The translations under genes and the position numbers were made by a program. A stretch of DNA of 64,000 nt, taken from contig NZ_BCQP01000053.1 in assembly GCF_001552135.1 (NCBI RefSeq), positions 30,913 to 94,912 of the forward strand, written 5' to 3'. Origin of the DNA: Actinomadura chibensis NBRC 106107 (lineage in GTDB: Bacteria; Actinomycetota; Actinomycetes; Streptosporangiales; Streptosporangiaceae). Positions 1-6,828 of the stretch are shown in pieces. Each line of letters opens with the position of its first letter. Position 1 is the stretch's first letter. A model generated the notes under the pieces. It saw only the letters and a list, made by a program, of their open reading frames with translations, had not been told where the DNA came from and made no database searches.

Positions 1-49
1 CCGCCTGGGCCTTGCGCCCGCTCATGGGCGCCGGTGCCGTGGTGTCCAT
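1..49 (-). CDS. N-terminal fragment, probable TetR-type regulator (runs off window)
   Basis: An ATG on the minus strand at 49 opens a frame reading MDTTAPAPMSGRKAQA to the window edge. The basic GRKAQA end resembles the start of a TetR DNA-binding domain, but only 16 residues are visible. It is divergent from the methyltransferase gene, and the space between holds GAAC/GTTC inverted repeats, which fits a regulator controlling its neighbour. The TetR assignment is an inference. Confidence 0.4.
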   Translation of the reverse strand, partial: MDTTAPAPMSGRKAQA

Positions 50-65
50 GCGTCCCATAGTAAGG

Positions 66-153
66 GAACGAACAATTCCGTTCTATGAGGGCCGGGGTTG
101 ACTTGAGGTTGACGGGTCAGGCAGGGTGAACGTGTGTTCATGAACGCTTGTTC
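66..153. promoter_or_regulatory. Candidate operator sites (GAAC...GTTC inverted repeats)
   Basis: The divergent spacer holds several inverted repeats with the same half-site: GAACG-N8-CGTTC at 66-83, and two overlapping GAAC-N4-GTTC boxes at 128-139 and 142-153 that share a central GTTCATGAAC palindrome (136-145). Repetition of one half-site suggests a dimeric repressor, most simply the truncated divergent gene at the window start. Confidence 0.5.
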
Positions 154-175
154 ATAACGAGGAAGGGGTCGCTCC

Positions 176-985
176 ATGGAGATCGTCAACACGCACCAGG
201 CCGAGGCGTGGAACGGCTATGAGGGACGGCACTGGGCCGACCACCACGCGCGCTACGACGCCATGAACGGCGGGTTCAACGACTTCCTGCTGGACGGCGC
301 CGCCATCGGCCCGCGCGACCGCGTCCTCGACATCGGCTGCGGGAACGGGCAGGTCACCCGGCTCGCGGCGCGCCGGGCCGGGCTCGGCACGGCGACGGGC
401 GTGGACCTGTCCGGGCCGATGCTCGCCCGCGCCCGCTCCCTCGCCGCCGAGGAGGGCGTCGCGAACGTGACGTTCGAGCAGGGGGACGTCCAGGTCTACC
501 CGTTCGACGACGCCGCGTTCGACGTGGCGATCAGCCGGGTCGGGGTCATGTTCTTCGCCGACCCGGTGGCGGCGTTCGGGAACGTCCGGCGGGCGCTGCG
601 CCCGGACGGTCGGCTCGCGTTCCTCGCCATGGCGCCGCTCGGCGGCACCGACCTCGGGACCGTCCTCGCCGCCCTCCCGCCGCTTCCCGAGCCCGCCATC
701 GGTGAGCACGGGCCGCTGTCGCTGTCCGATCCCGACCGCGTCCGGGAGATCCTGGAGGGCGCCGGGTTCCGCGCCGTCGCCGCCCGCCGGGTGGAGGCCG
801 ACCAGATCTTCGGACGGGACGCGGACGACGCCGCCCGCTTCCTCGCCGACTGGGGTCCGATCCGCTACAACTACGGCGGCGGCGATGAGGTCTTCCAGGC
901 GCTCCGCGCCGCCGTGAAGCCGTTCGAGCGGTCCGGGGCCGTCCGGCTGCGCGGCACGTCCTGGCTGGTCACGGCGCGGGCGTGA
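176..985 (+). CDS. Class I SAM-dependent methyltransferase
   Basis: 269 aa with a Rossmann methyltransferase fold. Motif I (VLDIGCGNGQVT) lies near residues 49-60, followed by the acidic strand end TGVDLSG and a post-I region VTFEQGDVQ. It resembles UbiE/COQ5-like enzymes, which methylate small molecules, but the substrate cannot be read from sequence. The ATG at 176 is preceded by a GAGGAAGGGG ribosome site. It faces a truncated divergent regulator and is followed 55 bp later by a TetR gene, so it may be an inducible detoxification or resistance enzyme (inference). Confidence 0.85.
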   Translation: MEIVNTHQAEAWNGYEGRHWADHHARYDAMNGGFNDFLLDGAAIGPRDRVLDIGCGNGQVTRLAARRAGLGTATGVDLSGPMLARARSLAAEEGVANVTFEQGDVQVYPFDDAAFDVAISRVGVMFFADPVAAFGNVRRALRPDGRLAFLAMAPLGGTDLGTVLAALPPLPEPAIGEHGPLSLSDPDRVREILEGAGFRAVAARRVEADQIFGRDADDAARFLADWGPIRYNYGGGDEVFQALRAAVKPFERSGAVRLRGTSWLVTARA

Positions 986-1040
986 GGGCCCGCGGCCCGG
1001 CCCCGCCGGACGGCGCCCCAGGTCATTACGATGCCGGGTG

Positions 1041-1658
1041 ATGTCACCGAGAAGAGCCGTCGGCGCGGGGGACCGGACCCTGCGCGAGCACCTCATCGCC
1101 ACCGCCGAGCGGATGATCGCCGAGCGCGGGACGGCGGGCCTCACCGTCCGGGCGATCGCGCGGGAGGCGGGCGTCGCCGACGGCGTCCTCTACAACCACT
1201 TCGCGAACAAGGAGGAGCTGCTCGGCCACGCCCTGCGCGCCCGCGCGGACACGATCACGCGCGGCCTCGGCCCGCTCCCGGACGCGGGCACGGGCACGGT
1301 CGCGGACAACCTGCGCGTCTACGTCCGGCACGGGCTGACCCTGCACAACGCTCTGCTGCCCGCGCTCGCCGGGCTGATCGCGCAGCCGGACGTCCTCGTC
1401 CGGTTCGCGGCGCTGAGCGGCGGGGGCGGCGACTGGCGGCAGCGGCTCGCCGCCTACCTGCGGGCCGAGCGCGACCTCGGCCGCCTCGCCGCCGGGGCCC
1501 GCGTCGACGCCGCCACCTCGATGATCGTCGGGGCATGCCACGAGCCGGTGCTGTCGGCGCTGTTCCAGGGCGGCGGCGTCGCACACCCCGTCCCGCCGGG
1601 CCCGGACGCCGTGGACGACCTGGTCACCACCGCCCTCGACGGCCTCGCCCCCCGCTGA
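1041..1658 (+). CDS. TetR/AcrR-family transcriptional regulator
   Basis: 205 aa. The N-terminal HTH (about residues 16-62) has the usual TetR layout: helix LIATAERMIAERGTAGLTV, recognition region IAREAGVADGVLYNHFANKEEL. The C-terminal half is the variable ligand-binding domain. A TACGAT box at 1027-1032 lies 8 bp before the ATG and no Shine-Dalgarno is present, so the transcript may be leaderless; GTG at 1038 is an alternative start one codon upstream. The target is unknown; the methyltransferase upstream is in the same direction. Confidence 0.85.
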   Translation: MSPRRAVGAGDRTLREHLIATAERMIAERGTAGLTVRAIAREAGVADGVLYNHFANKEELLGHALRARADTITRGLGPLPDAGTGTVADNLRVYVRHGLTLHNALLPALAGLIAQPDVLVRFAALSGGGGDWRQRLAAYLRAERDLGRLAAGARVDAATSMIVGACHEPVLSALFQGGGVAHPVPPGPDAVDDLVTTALDGLAPR

Positions 1659-2015
1659 AACCCACCACCACCCGCCCCGAGGCCGTCCCCGCGCACGCAG
1701 AAGCCCGTTCCCCGCACGCGCAGGCCGCTCCCCGCACGCGCAGGCCGTCCCGGCCGCCAGGGGGCCGTCCCGGCGCGCCAGCAGGTCGTTGCCTGCACGC
1801 CAGGGGGCCGTCCCGGCGCGCCAGCGGGTCGTTGCCTGTGCGCCAGCAGACCGTCCCGGCGCGCCAGCAGGTCGTTGCCTGTGCGCCAGGGGGGCCGTCC
1901 TGGCGCACCAGCGGGTCGTCGCCTGCGCGCTAGGGGGCTGTCCTGGCGCGTCAGTGGGTCGTTCCTGGATGTCAGGAAGTCGTCGCCTGCGCGCCAGGGG
2001 GCCGTTGCTCGCACG
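1659..2015. repeat. Intergenic minisatellite, about 43-bp unit
   Basis: Between the convergent TetR and trpS genes there is no credible gene. From about 1765 to 2010 a 43-bp unit recurs with decay; copies of its CCGTCC core start at 1765, 1808, 1851, 1895 and 1938. Each unit also has CGCCAGC and GGTCGTTGCCTG blocks. It begins less regularly near 1690 with CCCCGCACGC repeats. Similar short tandem repeats recur across the window. Confidence 0.8.
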
Positions 2016-3095
2016 CTAGGAGGCCATCGCGGCGCGCACCTCCTTGAGCGTCCGGTCGGCGATCTCGTTGGCGCGTTCGTCGCCCTCGGCGAGGACGTCG
2101 CGCAGGTACGCCCCGTCCGCGACCAGCTCGGCGCGGCGGGCGCGGATCGGGCGCAGGAACTCGTTCACCGAGTCGGTGACGACCTTCTTCAGCGCGGCGG
2201 CGCCGCCGTCCCCGATCTCGGCGGCGACGGCGTGCGGGTCGCGGTCCTGGCAGAGCGCGGCGAGCAGCACCAGGTTGGACACCTGCGGACGGGTCTCCGG
2301 CGCGTACGTGATCCGCCGCTCGGTGTCGGTCACGGCGCGCCTGACCAGCAGGGCGGTCTCGTCCGGGCTCGCGGACAGGGCGATGGCGTTGCCGCGGCTC
2401 TTGCTCATCTTCTGGCCGTCCGTCCCGAGCAGGCTCGGCGCGGGGGACAGCAGCGCGTCCGGGACGGGGAACACCGGCCCGTACCGCTCGTTGAAGCGGC
2501 GCGCGATCGTCCGGGTGATCTCCTGGTGCGGGAGCTGGTCCTTCCCGACGGGGACGAGGTTCGCCTTGCAGAACAGGATGTCCGCCGCCTGGTGGACGGG
2601 GTAAGTGAACATCAGCCCGCTGACCGACGCCTGCCGGGACGCCGCGATCTCGTCCTTCACGGTCGGGTTCCGGCGCAGTTCCGCGACCGACACGAGCGAC
2701 AGGAACGGCAGCATGAGCTGGTTCAGCCCGGGGACGGAGCTGTGCCGGAAGATCGTCGCCGTGGACGGGTCGACCCCCACCGCGAGGTAGTCGGCGACCA
2801 GCCCGGTGACGTGCTCGGACAGGTGGTCCGCGACGTCCCGGTCGGTCAGCACCTGGTAGTCCGCGACCAGCACGAACAGGTCGACGCCCGCCCGCTGGAG
2901 GCGGACCCGGTTGGCGAGGGTGCCGAAGTAGTGGCCGAGGTGCAGCGGCCCGGTCGGACGGTCTCCGGTCAGGATCCGGAAGGCTCCGGGGTCGGCGGCG
3001 ATGCTCTCTTCGAGCACGGCGCTGCGCCGCGCGGCCGCCTCGATGGTTTCGGCGTTCTCCGGGGTTTCCGGGGTTTCCGGGGTGGTGCTGTCCAT
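2016..3095 (-). CDS. trpS: Tryptophanyl-tRNA synthetase
   Basis: 359 aa class I aminoacyl-tRNA synthetase that charges tRNA-Trp with tryptophan in the cytoplasm. The HIGH signature is HLGH at residues 52-55 (in GPLHLGHYFG) and the KMSKS loop (DGQKMSKSRGN) is near residue 228. The first ~35 residues are an acidic Pro/Glu/Thr-rich extension absent from compact bacterial TrpRS. Expression appears to be controlled by a transcription attenuator in the 5' leader (see 3175-3282). Divergent from the MarR gene. Confidence 0.97.
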   Translation of the reverse strand: MDSTTPETPETPENAETIEAAARRSAVLEESIAADPGAFRILTGDRPTGPLHLGHYFGTLANRVRLQRAGVDLFVLVADYQVLTDRDVADHLSEHVTGLVADYLAVGVDPSTATIFRHSSVPGLNQLMLPFLSLVSVAELRRNPTVKDEIAASRQASVSGLMFTYPVHQAADILFCKANLVPVGKDQLPHQEITRTIARRFNERYGPVFPVPDALLSPAPSLLGTDGQKMSKSRGNAIALSASPDETALLVRRAVTDTERRITYAPETRPQVSNLVLLAALCQDRDPHAVAAEIGDGGAAALKKVVTDSVNEFLRPIRARRAELVADGAYLRDVLAEGDERANEIADRTLKEVRAAMAS

Positions 3096-3174
3096 GGGTG
3101 TCTCTCCTCGATCTTCGGTGTGCGTCCAGGCGAGCCGTCCGTCCGGCCGGACCGGCCGCCCCCCGGGTCGTCGA

Positions 3175-3240
3175 GGAAAGGGAAAGGGCCGTCCGGTGGA
3201 CGGCCCTGCGCGTGCGCGGTTCCAGCCGTCCTAGGACGGC
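3175..3240 (-). promoter_or_regulatory. Transcription attenuator of trpS
   Basis: Four segments read on the minus strand. Segment 1 is GCCGTCC (3240-3234), inside the leader ORF. Segment 2 is GGACGGC (3231-3225), starting at the G of its stop codon. Segment 3 is GGGCCGTCC (3206-3198). Segment 4 is GGACGGCCC (3194-3186). Pairs 1:2, 2:3 and 3:4 are all fully complementary over at least seven bases. The 3:4 hairpin (9 bp, 3-nt loop) is followed by TTTCCCTTTCC and would act as the terminator; 2:3 is the antiterminator formed when the ribosome stalls at Trp. Confidence 0.75.
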
Positions 3241-3269
3241 CGCCAACCAAGGCACACGGTGCGCTGCAT
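3231..3269 (-). CDS. trpS leader peptide (MQRTVCLGWRPS)
   Basis: A 12-residue ORF upstream of trpS in the same direction. Its single Trp codon is followed by Arg-Pro-Ser-stop, and the codons after Trp form the 5' arm of a hairpin. A ribosome stalled on the Trp codon would cover that arm, as expected for an attenuation leader peptide. There is no Shine-Dalgarno; a TATCCT box (3277-3282) ends 7 bp before the ATG, consistent with leaderless translation. Only one Trp codon is present, which is a weaker sensor than the usual pair. Confidence 0.7.
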   Translation of the reverse strand: MQRTVCLGWRPS

Positions 3270-3345
3270 GCCGTCAAGGATAGACCACGAGATGCGACTG
3301 CTCCTAGATAATCTGGAACGGAACCAAAATGGGTAGCCTGGGGGC

Positions 3346-3834
3346 ATGACCTCGATGGCCCCCGCCCGCACCGAGACCGACCTGTCGTTCCTGCTCGACC
3401 ACACCGGACACGTCCTGCGCAGCCGCATGACGGCCGCGCTCGCCGAGATCGGGCTGACGCCGCGCATGCACTGCGTCCTGGTGCACGCGCTGGAGGAGGA
3501 GCGCACCCAGATCCAGCTCGCCGAGATCGGCGACATGGACAAGACGACGATGGTCGTGACGGTGGACGCCCTGGAGAAGGCCGGGCTCGCGGAGCGGCGT
3601 CCGTCGTCGCGGGACCGGCGGGCCAGGATCATCGCGGTCACCGAGGAGGGCGCCCGCGTCGCCGCGCGCAGTCAGCGGATCGTGGACGGCGTCCACGAGG
3701 CGGCCCTCGGCTCGCTTCCCCCGGCCGACCGCGCCGCGCTGGTCAAGGCGTTGAACGCGCTGGTCAGCGGGCATCTGGCCACGCCGTCCGAGACCGCGAC
3801 CCCGGCCCGCCGGGCGCGCGAGCGCGCAAAATAG
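3346..3834 (+). CDS. MarR-family transcriptional regulator
   Basis: 162 aa. Winged-helix MarR fold: recognition-helix region IQLAEIGDMDKTTMVVTVDALEKAGL and wing RRPSSRDRRARIIAVTEEG. The following gene, a multidrug exporter 68 bp downstream in the same direction, is the likely target. An AGATAATCT near-palindrome and two GGAAC repeats lie just upstream and may be the operator. A TAGCCT box (3334-3339) ends 6 bp before the ATG with no Shine-Dalgarno, suggesting a leaderless transcript. Confidence 0.9.
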   Translation: MTSMAPARTETDLSFLLDHTGHVLRSRMTAALAEIGLTPRMHCVLVHALEEERTQIQLAEIGDMDKTTMVVTVDALEKAGLAERRPSSRDRRARIIAVTEEGARVAARSQRIVDGVHEAALGSLPPADRAALVKALNALVSGHLATPSETATPARRARERAK

Positions 3835-3902
3835 ATCCGTCAAGGATCGTCTGTAACAAAACTATCTGCTACGGTCTCTCCTGTCGGCTCTGACCTCAGG
3901 AG

Positions 3903-5354
3903 ATGACCATGTCCTCCGTGCTTCGATCCCGCTGGGCGGCGCTCGGCGTGCTGTCCGCCACGATGCTGATGACGATCCTGGACGGCAGCATCGTCACCGT
4001 CGCGACCCCCGCCATCCAGGACGACCTCGGCTTCTCGCCCGCCGGGCTGAGCTGGATCATGAACGCCTACCTGATCCCGCTCGGCGGCCTGCTCCTCCTC
4101 GCCGGACGGCTCGGCGACCTCGTCGGCCGCCGGACGCTCTTCCTCGCCGGGAACGCCGTCTTCACGGCCGCGTCCGTGCTCGCCGGGGCCGCCACGACGT
4201 CCGGTCTGCTGATCGCCGCCCGGCTGCTGCAGGGCGTCGGCAGCGCCCTCGCGTCCGCGGTCGTGCTCGGCATCCTCGTCACGCTGTTCACCGAGCCCCG
4301 CGAACGGACCAAGGCGATCGGCGTGTTCAGCTTCACCGGGGCCACCGGCGCGTCCATCGGACAGGTGCTCGGCGGCGTCCTCACCGACGCGCTGAGCTGG
4401 CACTGGATCTTCCTGATCAACCTGCCGATCGGGATCGCCACGATCCTGCTGGCGCTGCCCGCGCTGCCGCGCGACCGCGGCATCGGCCGCACCGGCGGCG
4501 CGGACGTCGCCGGGGCGCTGCTCGTCACGTCCGGGCTGATGCTCGGCATCTACACGATCGTCAAGGTCGAACGGTACGGCTGGCTTTCCGCGCACACGCT
4601 CGGGCTGGGGGCGGTGTCGGTCGTCCTGCTGGCCGGGTTCGTCGTCCGCCAGGCGCGCGCGGCGACGCCCTTGATGCCCTTGCGCATTCTGCGTTCCCGC
4701 AATGTGTCGGGGGCGTATGCCGTCCAATTGCTGGCTTTTTCGGCGATGTTCTCGTTCCAGGTGATCGTCGCGCTTTACATGCAGAAGGTCCTCGGATACG
4801 ACGCGCTGAAGACCGGCCTGGCGATGCTCCCGGCCGCCGTCGCGATCGGCTTCGTGTCGCTGTTCGTCTCGGCGCGGCTGTCGAACCGGTTCGGTGAACG
4901 CCTCGTGCTGATGGCCGGGCTCGTGTTCCTGGTCGGCGCGATGGCCTGGCTCACGACCGTCCCCGTGGACGCCGACTACGCCACCGACCTCCTCCCCGTG
5001 TTCGTGCTGATCGCCGGGGCGGGACTCGTCCTGCCGTCGCTGACCGGGCTCGGCATGTCCAGCGCCCGGCCGGACGACGCCGGGCTCGCGTCCGGGCTGT
5101 TCAACACCGTCCAGCAGGTCGGGATGGCGCTCGGCGTCGCCGTCCTGACGACGCTCGCCGCGTCCCGCACCGCCGACCTCCGCGCCGCCGGACGGGACGA
5201 GCCCACCGCACTCACCGGCGGCTACCACCTGGCGTTCGGGGTGTCCGCGTCCCTACTGGTGGCGGCCCTGCTGGTCTCCCTGCTGGTGCTGCGCCGCCCG
5301 AATCCCCCGTCGCCCGCCACCGCACCGACGGAGACCGTCCCCACCAACGCCTAA
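3903..5354 (+). CDS. MFS drug transporter, DHA2 (EmrB/QacA) family
   Basis: 483 aa, about 14 predicted membrane segments. It has the DHA2 signature after TM1 (LDGSIVTVATPAIQDDLGF), motif A between TM2 and TM3 (GRLGDLVGRRTLFLAG) and motif C in TM5 (TGASIGQVLGGVL). The family exports drugs and dyes by proton antiport in the cytoplasmic membrane. The MarR gene immediately upstream probably controls it. The start is the ATG after a CAGGAGATGACC ribosome site; a second ATG four codons in is also possible. Confidence 0.93.
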   Translation: MTMSSVLRSRWAALGVLSATMLMTILDGSIVTVATPAIQDDLGFSPAGLSWIMNAYLIPLGGLLLLAGRLGDLVGRRTLFLAGNAVFTAASVLAGAATTSGLLIAARLLQGVGSALASAVVLGILVTLFTEPRERTKAIGVFSFTGATGASIGQVLGGVLTDALSWHWIFLINLPIGIATILLALPALPRDRGIGRTGGADVAGALLVTSGLMLGIYTIVKVERYGWLSAHTLGLGAVSVVLLAGFVVRQARAATPLMPLRILRSRNVSGAYAVQLLAFSAMFSFQVIVALYMQKVLGYDALKTGLAMLPAAVAIGFVSLFVSARLSNRFGERLVLMAGLVFLVGAMAWLTTVPVDADYATDLLPVFVLIAGAGLVLPSLTGLGMSSARPDDAGLASGLFNTVQQVGMALGVAVLTTLAASRTADLRAAGRDEPTALTGGYHLAFGVSASLLVAALLVSLLVLRRPNPPSPATAPTETVPTNA

Positions 5355-5501
5355 AGGGCAACCGCGATGCCAACCAAACACGACCCCGCCCCGATAACCG
5401 CCAACGACCTCAGCCACCGGTTGCGGCGCGCGGGGGCGCGGCTGGGATGGGGGCCGCTGGAGTCGGGCGGCCTGACTGGGCTGGTCTCGGCGCGGGAGGG
5501 G

Positions 5502-6410
5502 TCAGTGGGGGAGGACGAGGAGGATCAAGGGGACGGCGGCGATGACGGGGACGGCGACCGTGGCGGCGAGGCGAGTGGTGCGGGGGAGCGGCTCGGGCTC
5601 CAGCAGCCGGTTCACCCGGGCCATCACCGGGATGTTGCCGTGGGACGCGACGCCGAGCGTGCCGGACGGTGCGGCGGCCGGGCGGGCGGCGGCGAAGCGG
5701 AGCAGCGCCGTCGCCAGCTCGCGGGCCGGACGGCCGTGCCGGGCCCGATCGTCGGCCGCCATCTCGATCAGCAGCTCCACGGCGTCCAGGCAGCGTCCGA
5801 CCAGGCGGAACTGGGGGAACACCTGGCGCAGCGACGTGAACGGCAGCAGCACCAGGTCGTGCCGCTCGCGGGCGTGGGCGCGCTCGTGCGCGAGGACGGC
5901 GGCCAGCTCGCCGCGGTCGAGGAGCTCCAGCGTCCCGGCGCTGACGACCACCTTGGACGAGCGGACACCCGGTACGCAGTACGCCGCCGCGCCCGGGTGG
6001 TCGAGGACGAGCGTCCCCGGTACGGCCGAGTCGCGGCGCGACACCAGCGCGAGCAGCGCACGATGCCGCCGCCTCGCCCGCACGACGCGGACGACCGCGT
6101 ACATCAGCATCACCAGCAGCACGGCGGTCAGGCTGATCGCGGCGAGCAGCGCGGCGACCTGCACCGCGTTGAGCCGCGCGGCCTGGTCGTCGTACAGGCC
6201 GGGCAGCCCGCCGAGGACGCCCTTCCCGTACGGGAGCAGCGCGAGGCCGAGCAGCGCGCCGATCGTGGCGACGCCCCAGCACAGCCCGAGGGCCTGCCAG
6301 AGCGCGATCCCGAGACGCGGGGTCCGCCACGTCCACCTGGCTTGGGACAGCAGGTGCGCCCCGCCGACGGTCCCCAGGGAGATCAATGCGAGCAGGGCGG
6401 TGCCGGTCAT
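5502..6410 (-). CDS. M56 family (BlaR1/MecR1-like) membrane metallopeptidase
   Basis: 302 aa with three to four hydrophobic segments and a zinc-peptidase motif HERAH (in LAHERAHARERHD) on a loop between membrane segments. M56 proteins sense cell-wall stress and cleave their partner BlaI repressor. It lacks the extracellular penicillin-binding sensor domain of true BlaR1, as is usual in actinobacterial M56 proteins. Its ATG overlaps the BlaI stop (TCAT at 6407-6410), so the two are translationally coupled. The ligand is unknown. Confidence 0.9.
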   Translation of the reverse strand: MTGTALLALISLGTVGGAHLLSQARWTWRTPRLGIALWQALGLCWGVATIGALLGLALLPYGKGVLGGLPGLYDDQAARLNAVQVAALLAAISLTAVLLVMLMYAVVRVVRARRRHRALLALVSRRDSAVPGTLVLDHPGAAAYCVPGVRSSKVVVSAGTLELLDRGELAAVLAHERAHARERHDLVLLPFTSLRQVFPQFRLVGRCLDAVELLIEMAADDRARHGRPARELATALLRFAAARPAAAPSGTLGVASHGNIPVMARVNRLLEPEPLPRTTRLAATVAVPVIAAVPLILLVLPH

Positions 6411-6790
6411 GCCGGAGGTTCCTTGCTTGTGATTCCGGCCAGGGCCTGACGGATCACGTCGATCTCGTCCTCCGAGACGGAGCGCACGAAATGGGCGAGC
6501 GCGGCGTCACGGTCGCCGGTCTCGTTCAGAGCGCCCAGCATCAGCTCCGTGACATAGCCCTCCCGGCTCGCGACCGGATGGTAGCGCCAGGCGCGACCGT
6601 CCCGTTCACGCTCCAGGAAGCCCTTCTTGGCGAGCCTGTCCAGCACCGTCATGACAGTAGTGTGCGCCAGGTCGCGGTCGCCCGCGAGCGCACGGCTGAC
6701 ATCACGCGCGGTCGCCGCGGGGTGACCGGCGTCCTCCCGCGCCCAGAGGACCTCCATGACCGTGCGTTCGAGCTCTCCCAGACCTTTCAC
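6407..6790 (-). CDS. BlaI/MecI-type transcriptional repressor
   Basis: 127 aa. The N-terminal winged helix (ELERTVMEVLWARE, then ATARDVSRAL and HTTVMTVLDRLAKKGFL) is typical of BlaI/MecI/CopY, and the C-terminal helices are the dimerisation region. First gene of a two-gene operon with the M56 peptidase. A perfect GGTAGTACTACC palindrome 42 bp upstream is a good operator candidate because BlaI boxes are built from TACTAC/GTAGTA half-sites. Targets elsewhere in the genome cannot be seen. Confidence 0.93.
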   Translation of the reverse strand: MKGLGELERTVMEVLWAREDAGHPAATARDVSRALAGDRDLAHTTVMTVLDRLAKKGFLERERDGRAWRYHPVASREGYVTELMLGALNETGDRDAALAHFVRSVSEDEIDVIRQALAGITSKEPPA

Positions 6791-6828
6791 GGCACCCAGA
6801 TTATCCGAGGGTCCTGACAGTGACCACG

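Noticed and set aside
1031..1933. Frame-shifted 300-codon ORF over the TetR gene
   Set aside because: Extremely Arg/Pro-rich shadow frame; the TetR frame has a clear HTH.
5367..6449. Plus-strand 360-codon ORF following the first MFS gene
   Set aside because: Antisense to the M56 peptidase, which has a clear HExxH motif and BlaI partner.
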